From positions 1-20,888 of the forward strand of contig DBCB01000269.1 in assembly GCA_002303765.1 (NCBI GenBank): a DNA stretch of 20,888 nucleotides, in the 5' to 3' direction. Each line of letters starts with the position of its first letter. Position 1 is the stretch's first letter. The position numbers were made by a program, and so were the translations under genes. Source of the DNA: Planctomycetaceae bacterium UBA969. GTDB taxonomy: Bacteria > Planctomycetota > Planctomycetia > Gemmatales > Gemmataceae. Below the pieces are notes generated by a model, which was given only the letters and a program-made list of their open reading frames with translations, did not search any database and was not told where the DNA came from. Below, piece by piece: positions 13,774 through 20,888 of this stretch.

Positions 13774-16700
13774 AATTAGAACCACTGTTCAGCCAGCGAC
13801 CCTCATCGATTTTAAATTGGCCCGAAGTACGATTGTAGGTGATTTTTTTACCTTTGATTTCTTCAGGTGGAACACCTACCCTCGTCTTTTTGTACAAAGT
13901 TGCAAGGCCTGTTTCCCCACCATAAAAAACAACCAATTCTTTTGCCTCTTCATAAGAGACTTGTTCTGCTCTGCCCCAGAACTCTTGCGCTTGCACAATG
14001 ACTCTACCCTTTGCGATCATTTCCTGCTGGGATTTGTTTTTGCCTTGTTTGCTTAATACATCCAACCTATCGCAACGTAGGTACATTCCTCCTTTGGGAA
14101 GATGATCCATGACGGATTCAAGATCAATTTCAATGTTGGGATTTTCAGAGGGGAAATTTAAAACTCTGACATTTTCTAGGAATGTTGCTGTGTTTCTTTT
14201 GCTATTGCCATACATGCTTCGTAAAAAACTTACTTGGGTAAGTTTCATCTCGTCATCGGTGGCCTTGGTATTGGTTTTTATTTCAGCAGGGTTTTGTTTT
14301 TCTTGACCAAGGGGCGTCAAAGAGATGTCGCCTCCGCTGCGCTGCATAATTCTAACTTCTCCAGGTCCTGAAGCACGCACTTCATTGCCATCGCTGCCTT
14401 CTTTTCCATCCAAGTCATCCTTGTCGAGTTTGTTCATCGAAAGAGTGATTGATTGAATTCGATGGTACTTGATGATTTTGTCATCTTCGCGGATGATTTC
14501 TTCAACCCTGACACTTCTGTCGCATACCAGATTTTGAACTCGAGCGGGTTGCTCAGATTTATTTCCACCTTTTAAAGAAACCGCTCTATCAAAAAAGACT
14601 TGAAGCGACTGGCAGGCTAAGCGCGAATTTTCTTGTTCAGCTTGAATGCCGCCATGAAACTCAGCAAATTTTCCATTGAAGAACATCGATTTATTCCAAT
14701 GCACTTCCATGGGAACAGCTTTATTAAGTTTGGTTCCTTGGAAGTTGGTTGTGCTTTCCATTTGCATTGCACCAACCCCATTTACCCAGGCTTTGTTGGT
14801 GGCTTGATCTATGTTAACTTCAGGGCCAACGATTAACATCCGATCCATACGAAGTTGGGCCAAGTCTCCAGTTACGACAAGGAAATTACCATCAGGATGC
14901 GCAGTCATTTGCAAAGTGTCGCCTTTGATATCGACACCTTTTTCGCCAGGTTTTTCAGAATCCTGCCTAACCGTGACCGATCCCTCGGTCCAAAACCTTT
15001 CGAGTTTGTTTTTGTTTTCAACTTGGTCGATCCAAGCCTCAATTGATCTTGCGGATAAATGAATTGGCCTTGGAGCAGAGGAAGGTTTTTTGTTGTTATT
15101 GTTTATGCCATCAATTTTCACTTCCATATTTGGAATGACAGAAATTGGTGGGGCAGGTTGAGCCGTATTATTTTGTGAAGCAACAGTAGGTTTTGGTTGA
15201 TTGGGCGCAGGGGTATTGCTGACGGTTAATGCATTCTTTATGGATACTTCCTTGAACCAAGCTGAAAGCCGACCACTATCTCGAATGATCAGGTCTTTGG
15301 AATCTGCGGATACATTACCAATTGCTTCAACCCGGTGGAGTTTTTTTCCTGATCCGGAAGGTATTACCGCTGCTTGAAGAGGTTGTTCCTTGTTTTTTGG
15401 AGGATCACTGGTGGCTGGTTTGTTTGGGCCTGCAGTTTTAAGCCAAACTTTTAAAGTGTCTGCGTGTAAATTTTGGTCATGCAATGGATCATCAAATCTG
15501 GCATCTCCAGTGAGGATAAGCAAATCAAAAAGTCCTTCCCTGGTAGAAACGAGTTGATCTTTCCAGGTGGCGCGAACAGGTTTGCCTTTTTTGTCTTTAT
15601 CTTTTTCTGTGATATCGATCCAGCCCGGCCCTTTGGCGGTAGCTTTTTGGAATGATTTTGCAGCAGGGTTTTTCGGGTCAGCTTTCTCGTTTTGGATTGT
15701 CATATCAACCGCATGAAGAACATTCCCTTCTTTGATTGCCCACATCTCAGGTGAACCTTTTAAGGTTGCCGTCGATGTTTTTGCATCATAAAAGAAACTG
15801 TTGCCATGTGCTTCAAGTTTTTCTTCTTCAGAAATTAAAACAACTTCTTTTCCAGTAGCGAGGGCGTTTTCAATATCAATGCCAGAGCTAAGGCTTTTTT
15901 CTTCGTTTTGAACGCCTGAAGCAGGCCCCACATTGTCTTTTCGCTTTAAATTGATTTCGAGCTTTTCACAAACTAGCTGGTCGATTTGTCCTTTTCCTTC
16001 ATGATGTCTGGTAATAATGACATCGCGTTTTGGAGTTCCAGGAGAAATGCAGGCATCAAAAGTAGCAATATCTCGACCTTTTTGAATAAGATAGTCAAAA
16101 GTTCCCAAGGTTTTGATACCAATATGTGCTTTCTCTTTTGGAAGTCCTTTAGCTGCATCTTTTTTTTCTTTTTCAGGTGTTGCCCCTAAAAAGCTCGAAT
16201 CATTGTCTACATAAAGGTGCATATCAACCTGAGCAAGTAGCTTAATTCTTTTTACCCCAAGAATATTGTCGCTTTTTGTTTTCTTAGCTTGAGGTGGAGC
16301 GGGTAGGGATGCTTCTGTTAAAAGTTCCATTTCCATACCTTGGCCATGAATTTCGGTTGGCCTAGGTTTGCTGTGGTTGTCTGTAAGATGTATTGAATCG
16401 GCCGTCCAAATGAGCTGTTTGTTTTCCTGATAAAACAATGGTCCCTTAGGAATGAAAATGAAAAGGTCATCATCCCGGGATGGAGTTTTACGGTTGTTGA
16501 TTATCTCTATTTTTCCAGATATTTCTCCACCAATAATTTTCCTGCTTCCGATGTCAGTCAGGTTTACGATTGGTCGGTCAAATTTCAGATAGGCAACCTC
16601 GCCTCGGATGGTGTTGATTTCCAAAGGCTTGTTTTCATTCTTGTCTTTATTGAAAACTACGACACTCAAAGGCAGTAAACGTACTCTGCCATCTGGTTCG

Positions 16701-16990
16701 ATCTGGAAACTATCTGCTGCAAAAAGCATGCTGCGGGAGTTAAGTTCGATTTTGATTTTTCGTTGAACTTCAGGGCAATCGAGCCCGAACGCTTGTTGTA
16801 ATTTTGTAACAACTCTGCTGGTTGGTCTTACTGGAAGTGGAGGAAGATCTTCCTTGGCCCGAGCACTAAAAGCAAGAGGCAACGGGGGAATACCATCGAT
16901 TGCTCCCAAAAAATAGGCGTAAACAAAGTACAACGCCATAAATAGGGAGAACCCGAATCCAAGGATTAAGATTCGCTTCGGAGTCCACAC
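13772..16990 (-). CDS. Giant membrane-anchored LptC/LptA (OstA)-like protein
   Basis: This 1072-residue protein follows kdsD-kdsC, the place of lptC and lptA in many Gram-negative bacteria. It has one N-terminal membrane helix (about 7-30, no obvious cleavage site), then only soluble sequence, so it should be anchored in the inner membrane and face the periplasm, as LptC is. The soluble part looks like a string of beta-rich segments resembling OstA/LptA jellyroll units, for example around 375-435, 550-580, 660-745, 760-805 and 970-1072, with motifs such as AKGRVIVQAQEFWGRAEQV and GEISGKIEIINN. Lys/Pro/Asn-rich linkers (about 263-290, 436-475, 520-550, 590-640) separate them. LptC and LptA are each below 200 residues, so this is over five times longer. 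By context it may carry LPS across the periplasm, but homology is judged by eye. The GTG start has AAGGAG ten bases upstream. No lptB or separate lptA follows. Confidence 0.75.
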   Translation of the reverse strand: MWTPKRILILGFGFSLFMALYFVYAYFLGAIDGIPPLPLAFSARAKEDLPPLPVRPTSRVVTKLQQAFGLDCPEVQRKIKIELNSRSMLFAADSFQIEPDGRVRLLPLSVVVFNKDKNENKPLEINTIRGEVAYLKFDRPIVNLTDIGSRKIIGGEISGKIEIINNRKTPSRDDDLFIFIPKGPLFYQENKQLIWTADSIHLTDNHSKPRPTEIHGQGMEMELLTEASLPAPPQAKKTKSDNILGVKRIKLLAQVDMHLYVDNDSSFLGATPEKEKKDAAKGLPKEKAHIGIKTLGTFDYLIQKGRDIATFDACISPGTPKRDVIITRHHEGKGQIDQLVCEKLEINLKRKDNVGPASGVQNEEKSLSSGIDIENALATGKEVVLISEEEKLEAHGNSFFYDAKTSTATLKGSPEMWAIKEGNVLHAVDMTIQNEKADPKNPAAKSFQKATAKGPGWIDITEKDKDKKGKPVRATWKDQLVSTREGLFDLLILTGDARFDDPLHDQNLHADTLKVWLKTAGPNKPATSDPPKNKEQPLQAAVIPSGSGKKLHRVEAIGNVSADSKDLIIRDSGRLSAWFKEVSIKNALTVSNTPAPNQPKPTVASQNNTAQPAPPISVIPNMEVKIDGINNNNKKPSSAPRPIHLSARSIEAWIDQVENKNKLERFWTEGSVTVRQDSEKPGEKGVDIKGDTLQMTAHPDGNFLVVTGDLAQLRMDRMLIVGPEVNIDQATNKAWVNGVGAMQMESTTNFQGTKLNKAVPMEVHWNKSMFFNGKFAEFHGGIQAEQENSRLACQSLQVFFDRAVSLKGGNKSEQPARVQNLVCDRSVRVEEIIREDDKIIKYHRIQSITLSMNKLDKDDLDGKEGSDGNEVRASGPGEVRIMQRSGGDISLTPLGQEKQNPAEIKTNTKATDDEMKLTQVSFLRSMYGNSKRNTATFLENVRVLNFPSENPNIEIDLESVMDHLPKGGMYLRCDRLDVLSKQGKNKSQQEMIAKGRVIVQAQEFWGRAEQVSYEEAKELVVFYGGETGLATLYKKTRVGVPPEEIKGKKITYNRTSGQFKIDEGRWLNSGSN

Positions 16991-17028
16991 GTTAGAACCA
17001 CTCCTTCGTCATACTGCGCCTCGATAAA

Positions 17029-17568
17029 TTAATTTAAGTGGGATGCACATAGGTGATTCCACTTACCCTGAACTTTCAGAATGATTTCTACGAGATCGCG
17101 TAGCGCAGATTTACCACCGGGATTTTTGCTCACAAAGTTCGCACAATTTCGGACTTCAAAACAAGCATCGTTAGGCGAAGCAGCCAAACCGCAAGACTTC
17201 ATAATCGAAATATCAGCAAGGTCGTCGCCGATGTATGCGATTTCTTGGGCGGTGATGCCAGTTGATAAAATAATATCCTCGAGGGCTTTCGCTTTATTAC
17301 TCACTCCTTGAAAAACCATGTCAATTTCAAGTTCTTTTGCCCTGTATTCGACAACAACAGAACTGCGCCCCGTGATGATAGCTGTGGCGATACCAAACTT
17401 GTTAAGCTTTTTAAGCACCGAGCCATCTCGTACATGGAAAACTTTCCATTCCTTGCCCGTGCCGTCGTGGATGATCCCGCCCTGGGTTAGCACGCCATCA
17501 ACATCCATTGCAATTAGCTTAATTGCTTTGCATCGTTCGGAAAGTGTAAGTGTTTTGGTTGCAGTCAT
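17029..17568 (-). CDS. kdsC: 3-deoxy-D-manno-octulosonate-8-phosphate phosphatase
   Basis: KdsC removes phosphate from Kdo-8-phosphate to give free Kdo for the LPS inner core. It is a small HAD-superfamily phosphatase without a cap domain, normally a tetramer. The 179-residue protein shows the catalytic DVDGVLT (22-28), ITGRSS (65-70) and GDDLAD (114-119), and the KNPGGKSALRD tail (148-158) typical of KdsC, which separates it from general HAD enzymes. ATG 17568 lies eight bases after the kdsD stop with only a weak purine-rich ribosome site, suggesting coupling to kdsD. The Lpt-like gene starts 38 bases downstream. Confidence 0.95.
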   Translation of the reverse strand: MTATKTLTLSERCKAIKLIAMDVDGVLTQGGIIHDGTGKEWKVFHVRDGSVLKKLNKFGIATAIITGRSSVVVEYRAKELEIDMVFQGVSNKAKALEDIILSTGITAQEIAYIGDDLADISIMKSCGLAASPNDACFEVRNCANFVSKNPGGKSALRDLVEIILKVQGKWNHLCASHLN

Positions 17569-17576
17569 TTTCTTTA

Positions 17577-18623
17577 TTACGCCACCTTGGATGAAGGGAT
17601 AACCATGGCAGGCGCAAGGCTGATCAGATCGGTAATGTCGAGCAATCCTCTGGGGATATTACTTGCATCAACAACGGGGATTTCACTGAGTTTTTTTAGT
17701 TTCATGAGTTCAATTGCATCAACAACCTTTGAACCTAAAAGTATTGTCTTAGGGTTTTTAGTCATCACTTCTGAGATAGGTTTGTCTAATGCATGATCGT
17801 TTCTGGTCTCGATCAAGCGGGCCAGATCACTATCGGTGAAGATACCGCAGAGTTTCTCATTTGAATCGATCAGGATGACCGCGCCCGTTCTTCTGCCGGG
17901 TTGGCTTGATTTGGAAAATACGGTCCGCACGGTATCTTGCTCAGATGCTAAGCGAAGTTCATGCCCATGACGCATGACGGTTTCAACCCGCATGAGTTTT
18001 TTTCCAAGGCTGCCCGCAGGATGAAACTTTGCAAAGTCTTCCTGACAAAATTGATTCGCTTTGATTAGGCAAAAAGCCATGGCATCACCTAGGGCAATCA
18101 TCGACGTGCTACTTGCACTGGGAGCCAATCCTAATGGGCAAACTTCATCTAGCGGGCCATAAGCAATGGTGATGTCTGCTTTTTTTCCGAGTGTGCTGTA
18201 TTTGTTTCCAGTCAGGCCAATTATTTTTTTGCAATGTTCTTGCAATGGGCCAAGCAGCCTAAGTATTTCTTCGCTTTCTCCGCTGTGCGATAGAACAAGA
18301 GCAATATCTTCAGGGTGAAGCATTCCAAGATCGCCATGTACTGCCCTTACTGCATCCAAGAAATAGCTTCGAGTTCCAGTAGAATTTAGAGTGCCAACCA
18401 TTTTAAGTCCAACATCAGCGCTTTTGCCTGTGCCGGTAATTGCAATTCTGCCTACCTTTTGGGTAGTCATTTCCCAAATAGCTTGAAGTGCGAGCAAGAA
18501 ATTTTCATCGAGTCTTTGTGCAACGAGATTTAAAGCCGCAGCTTCTTCGTGCAGCACTTCCCGAGCAAAATCAATTGCTTGAGAATTAATGAAATCAATT
18601 CCTTCTGATCCAGACTTTGTCAT
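17577..18623 (-). CDS. kdsD: D-arabinose 5-phosphate isomerase
   Basis: KdsD interconverts ribulose 5-phosphate and arabinose 5-phosphate, the first committed step toward Kdo. The layout is standard: a SIS sugar-isomerase domain (about 40-180) followed by two CBS domains (about 213-340). Key motifs are TGTGKSADVGLKM (near 63), VHGDLGM with His96, HSGESEE (112-118), SASSTSMIALGDAMA (169-183) and HPAGSLGKKL (201-210). The two histidines correspond to active-site residues of the family. At 348 residues it is slightly longer than the E. coli enzyme. ATG 18623 has AAGGA six bases upstream. It heads the kdsD-kdsC-Lpt-like operon and is divergent from the thioredoxin-like gene. Confidence 0.95.
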   Translation of the reverse strand: MTKSGSEGIDFINSQAIDFAREVLHEEAAALNLVAQRLDENFLLALQAIWEMTTQKVGRIAITGTGKSADVGLKMVGTLNSTGTRSYFLDAVRAVHGDLGMLHPEDIALVLSHSGESEEILRLLGPLQEHCKKIIGLTGNKYSTLGKKADITIAYGPLDEVCPLGLAPSASSTSMIALGDAMAFCLIKANQFCQEDFAKFHPAGSLGKKLMRVETVMRHGHELRLASEQDTVRTVFSKSSQPGRRTGAVILIDSNEKLCGIFTDSDLARLIETRNDHALDKPISEVMTKNPKTILLGSKVVDAIELMKLKKLSEIPVVDASNIPRGLLDITDLISLAPAMVIPSSKVA

Positions 18624-18639
18624 GAGCCTTCCTTGGCCT

Positions 18640-18652
18640 AAGTCTAAGACTT
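18640..18652. promoter_or_regulatory. Short palindrome in the kdsD leader
   Basis: AAGTCT-A-AGACTT is a perfect inverted repeat 17 bases upstream of the kdsD ATG, just before its ribosome-binding site. On the minus strand ACTTAGGC also occurs twice around it. It may be an operator or a small stem in the mRNA, or chance. I found no convincing -35/-10 pair for kdsD in the gap. Confidence 0.2.
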
Positions 18653-18827
18653 TGTAAATCTATTCTGCCTAAGTACCTTCCTATGCACTATTAGCATCAA
18701 GTTTTACAAGATCTCTTTATCTAAGTAATTCGTCAAGATCGACCATGGAACTATGATCTATTTTAAACAATTTAACTATGTTTGAATGGGAGGTTTAGAG
18801 GGTTTTATGATTTGAAGGCAATCAGCT

Positions 18828-18856
18828 TTGATTTGGTAAGGTAAACAGAGTAAAAT
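18828..18856 (+). promoter_or_regulatory. Promoter of the thioredoxin-like gene
   Basis: TTGATT (18828-18833) and TAAAAT (18851-18856) are 17 bases apart, matching the sigma-70 consensus at 4 and 5 of 6 positions. The transcript would start near 18863 with a leader of about 35 bases containing AGGG before ATG 18898. The rest of the 274-base kdsD/thioredoxin-like gap shows no other gene. Confidence 0.5.
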
Positions 18857-18897
18857 TAAGTCGTTGAGTCAAACTTACCTTAATAGGGCTAAATCCC

Positions 18898-19422
18898 ATG
18901 CAACATGTGATAACTTTTATTTTACTTATTCTGCCGAGTTTAATGCTGAATGAAAATCTTGGTTTATTAAACAAAAAAGTACCCCCTTATACGATGTTGG
19001 TGGCTTCAGGTCCTGAAAGAGGGAAGTTGCATTGTTATGTGTGTGAACAATCGGAAAAGGAAGGGGTGATAGTTTTCACCAAGAAAATGTCGGATGGGTT
19101 ATCTAAGGTTGCAGTATTAATTGAAAAGCAATCAAAAGCGAGGGCAGAGTTTAAAGGTTGGGTAACTTTAGTAAGTGAGGATAGTACGCAGGATGCTAAT
19201 TTGTTGAGATGGGCAAACGAGCATAATTTGGCGGGCACACCCGTAGGCAGATTTGAATACAATCCTGGTCCGCCTGCTTACCGGCTATCTACGGATTCTG
19301 TTACAGAGGTATTTGTTTTCAAGGCAGGAAAAGTTTTATATTCACTGAAGGCAAAGGATGAAGCTGAGGTAGAAAAGTTACCTGCGAAGTTGGAAGAGAT
19401 TCTTAAAAAGGTAAAAAACTAA
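18898..19422 (+). CDS. Secreted thioredoxin-like CxxC protein
   Basis: The 174-residue product has an N-terminal hydrophobic segment (about 4-17) that looks like a signal peptide or anchor, so it is probably exported. The sequence GKLHCYVCEQS holds a CxxC pair (Cys46, Cys49), followed by VIVFTKKMSDGLSKV, a helix-strand pattern, and TPVGRFEYNPGPPAYRLS, where Thr-Pro could be the cis-proline loop of a thioredoxin fold. I recall similar short secreted proteins in planctomycetes but cannot name a characterised family. A disulfide exchange or thiol-sensing role is an inference. AGGG lies nine bases before the ATG. Downstream a 23-base gap separates it from the convergent DUF11 gene, with no strong hairpin. 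Confidence 0.75.
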   Translation: MQHVITFILLILPSLMLNENLGLLNKKVPPYTMLVASGPERGKLHCYVCEQSEKEGVIVFTKKMSDGLSKVAVLIEKQSKARAEFKGWVTLVSEDSTQDANLLRWANEHNLAGTPVGRFEYNPGPPAYRLSTDSVTEVFVFKAGKVLYSLKAKDEAEVEKLPAKLEEILKKVKN

Positions 19423-19445
19423 ACTCGTTTCAATGAAGTTTAAGT

Positions 19446-20888
19446 TTATCGCACCCTTGCTTGGAAACGGATAATGCCATATTCTTTTGGCATTAGTTTG
19501 CCCGTGATCTCCCAGTGTAAAACCAGTGAGCCAGATTCATTTTTTTGAATGGTAAAAACTGCATCTCGATCAGATACTGCGCTACTTGGGACATATTCTA
19601 GCCTGGTTGCAAGGCTATCTGTGACTGCGATATCGGACATTGGTTTGCTGCCCAGATTCGTGTAACGAAGAGTAAAGGTGACAATTTCGCCAACCTTTGC
19701 GGTAGGTTTGTCAGCTAACTTTAAAAGAGAAAGGGGCTTATCGGTTTCTATTTCGCAAGCTTCATCCTCGGTGATCACTATTTCGCGTGTTTGAACATTT
19801 GCTTTGATCACTTCAGCGCCATTTTGAATTCGTGCCACCACGCTAGTTCCTTCGATACCATCATTTTCTCTTAGACCCAGCGAGGAAGAAAACTTTTTAA
19901 CATTTTCAGTTTGTCGCTTAAAGGCAATTTTTTGTTTGTCTCGCGCACTCATGGTAGATTCAGAATTGATGGATTCTCTGACTATAAGATCGAGAGTTTG
20001 GGCCCTTAAAATTTCAAGACGATGGATTTCACCCAAGCCTATGTGGTTTTCTGTGCCCTTTAGCCTTAGGTCGCCCTTGAAGCTGTTGAGATGATTCATG
20101 GCCCTTGCTTGAAGACTTGGTGTGTTGGTGCGATACTGGCTATCCGTGATGGTTGCTTTTTGTTCGTTGAAAGTTTGAACCGTATTCACATTAGCCCAAA
20201 CGGTTTCTTGTGCAAGGATTGCAAATCTTGGTGCGGAAAGGATAACACGGTTAGAGCGTGCAATTCTTTTTTTGCCACTGGTATCGGTGTATTGTGCAAT
20301 GGTATCTTCGGGGTTCACGCCCTGAAGGGTTCCTTGATTATCATAGCCAGCCTTGGGTATTTGATCGCCACCATCGTAAATCAGTTCAGCTTTGGAAAAT
20401 CGTGGCCCAAGCTTGGGGTCAAAAAAAGCGAAAGGTTCGCAAGGTATGATAGGTGGAAATTTAGGAGCGGGCAGGTACTTTTCGCCCTCAAGTTGTACGG
20501 TTCCGGGAATTGAATTAGCTTGTAATTCCTGTTCGCTGATTGTTTTTCCACCCATGCGGAAAATGACCATTACCCTCCCTCGATTTCTGGCATCTTGCAC
20601 CAGATTCGAATCAGCAGGAACATAAGATTCAATAGGATTTTCAATTGTAGTGGTTACTGATTCAGCTTTTTCTGAATCTTCTAGGTAGACAACTTTTGTT
20701 ATCAAGTTACCCTTGAGCGCAGATTCAATTTCAAGCTTGTTAATTTTAATGGGCGCGGGAAAGTTTAAAGGATTTGCAACTTTCGGCATTTGTAAGCTAC
20801 CTCTTACTTCTAAAGTCGGGTAGAGCTCTGCTTCAGGGTTTCCCGGAATATGATTCATTTTGAAGCGATACACATAACCCGGCCTCAT
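19446..20888 (-). CDS. DUF11-domain envelope protein (5' end outside window)
   Basis: The last 480 codons of a larger gene are present and the reading frame runs to the window edge. The Met codon at 20886-20888 need not be the start, since no signal peptide follows and the sequence begins in the middle of a conserved-looking domain (RPGYVYRFKMNHIPGNPEAE). The C-terminal 95 or so residues form a DUF11 module, an Ig-like beta domain of secreted and surface proteins: PTAKVGEIVTFTLRYTNLG, then VTDSLATRLEYVPSSA and LMPKEYGIIRFQARVR. The rest is mainly beta-rich and unassigned. Such planctomycete proteins are usually exported and thought to belong to the cell surface, but no function is known. The gene is convergent with the thioredoxin-like gene. 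Confidence 0.8.
   Translation of the reverse strand: MRPGYVYRFKMNHIPGNPEAELYPTLEVRGSLQMPKVANPLNFPAPIKINKLEIESALKGNLITKVVYLEDSEKAESVTTTIENPIESYVPADSNLVQDARNRGRVMVIFRMGGKTISEQELQANSIPGTVQLEGEKYLPAPKFPPIIPCEPFAFFDPKLGPRFSKAELIYDGGDQIPKAGYDNQGTLQGVNPEDTIAQYTDTSGKKRIARSNRVILSAPRFAILAQETVWANVNTVQTFNEQKATITDSQYRTNTPSLQARAMNHLNSFKGDLRLKGTENHIGLGEIHRLEILRAQTLDLIVRESINSESTMSARDKQKIAFKRQTENVKKFSSSLGLRENDGIEGTSVVARIQNGAEVIKANVQTREIVITEDEACEIETDKPLSLLKLADKPTAKVGEIVTFTLRYTNLGSKPMSDIAVTDSLATRLEYVPSSAVSDRDAVFTIQKNESGSLVLHWEITGKLMPKEYGIIRFQARVR

Noticed and set aside
16992..17012. Six-codon mini-frame (MTKEWF) just ahead of the Lpt-like gene, overlapping its AAGGAG
   Set aside because: The Shine-Dalgarno fits the downstream GTG start at ten bases and lies inside the mini-frame; a frame this short is expected by chance.
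18749..18780. AACTATG present twice, 25 bases apart, in the kdsD/thioredoxin-like gap
   Set aside because: A seven-base direct repeat in AT-rich DNA is likely by chance, and it is not placed relative to a promoter in a way that suggests a binding site.
19423..19445. Possible terminator between the thioredoxin-like and DUF11 genes
   Set aside because: Only a weak AAACT/AGTTT-type pairing can be drawn, with no GC-rich stem and no T tract directly after it.
1..20888. Search for tRNA, rRNA, insertion sequences, long repeats and CRISPR arrays
   Set aside because: By eye the gaps between genes are short and none contains a tRNA-like cloverleaf, repeat-spacer pattern, transposase gene or terminal inverted repeats.

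Overview
The window looks like chromosomal DNA from a Gram-negative bacterium of the Planctomycetota, most likely a fairly AT-rich relative of the Gemmatales. This placement is an inference. It rests on a secreted DUF1080 (3-keto-disaccharide hydrolase-like) protein, a DUF11-type surface protein, a secreted CxxC thioredoxin-like protein of a kind I associate with this phylum, and a Kdo/lipopolysaccharide operon ending in an unusually large envelope protein. I see no mobile element, CRISPR array, rRNA or tRNA. Genes are densely packed and no gene-free stretch exceeds 300 bases; the longest is the 274-base gap between kdsD and the thioredoxin-like gene.

Layout. (1) 1-4221, minus strand: the first 566 codons of secA, cut by the window edge, preceded by a one-chain GT2 plus GT-C (ArnT-like) glycosyltransferase. 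(2) 4357-6322, plus strand: a protein with an N-terminal ATP-cone and an unrecognised, possibly RNR-derived remainder, then rpsT (ribosomal protein S20) and a strong hairpin terminator. (3) 6378-8750, minus strand: an MMPL/RND-type membrane transporter. (4) 8953-11548, minus strand: a compact operon apt - hisI - hisG - metallophosphoesterase, so two PRPP-consuming phosphoribosyltransferases are co-transcribed. (5) 11613-13000, plus strand: a GNAT acetyltransferase translationally coupled to an EamA/DMT transporter, then at 13088-13711 a secreted DUF1080 protein with its own promoter and terminator. (6) 13772-18623, minus strand: kdsD - kdsC - a 1072-residue membrane-anchored protein that sits where lptC/lptA lie in proteobacterial operons. 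(7) 18898-19422, plus strand: the secreted CxxC thioredoxin-like protein. (8) 19446-20888, minus strand: a DUF11-domain protein whose 5' part lies outside the window.

How the genes fit together. Much of the window concerns the cell envelope: SecA exports proteins, KdsD and KdsC supply Kdo for the LPS core, the giant LptC/LptA-like protein may carry LPS toward the outer membrane, the fused GT2/GT-C enzyme probably makes and uses a polyprenyl-phosphate sugar for envelope glycans, and the MMPL protein may move a lipid or hydrophobic compound. The apt-his operon is core PRPP metabolism. The items most worth a second look are the giant Lpt-like protein, the ATP-cone protein, the glycosyltransferase fusion with an altered catalytic dyad, and two terminators whose T tracts run into the stop codons of convergent genes.
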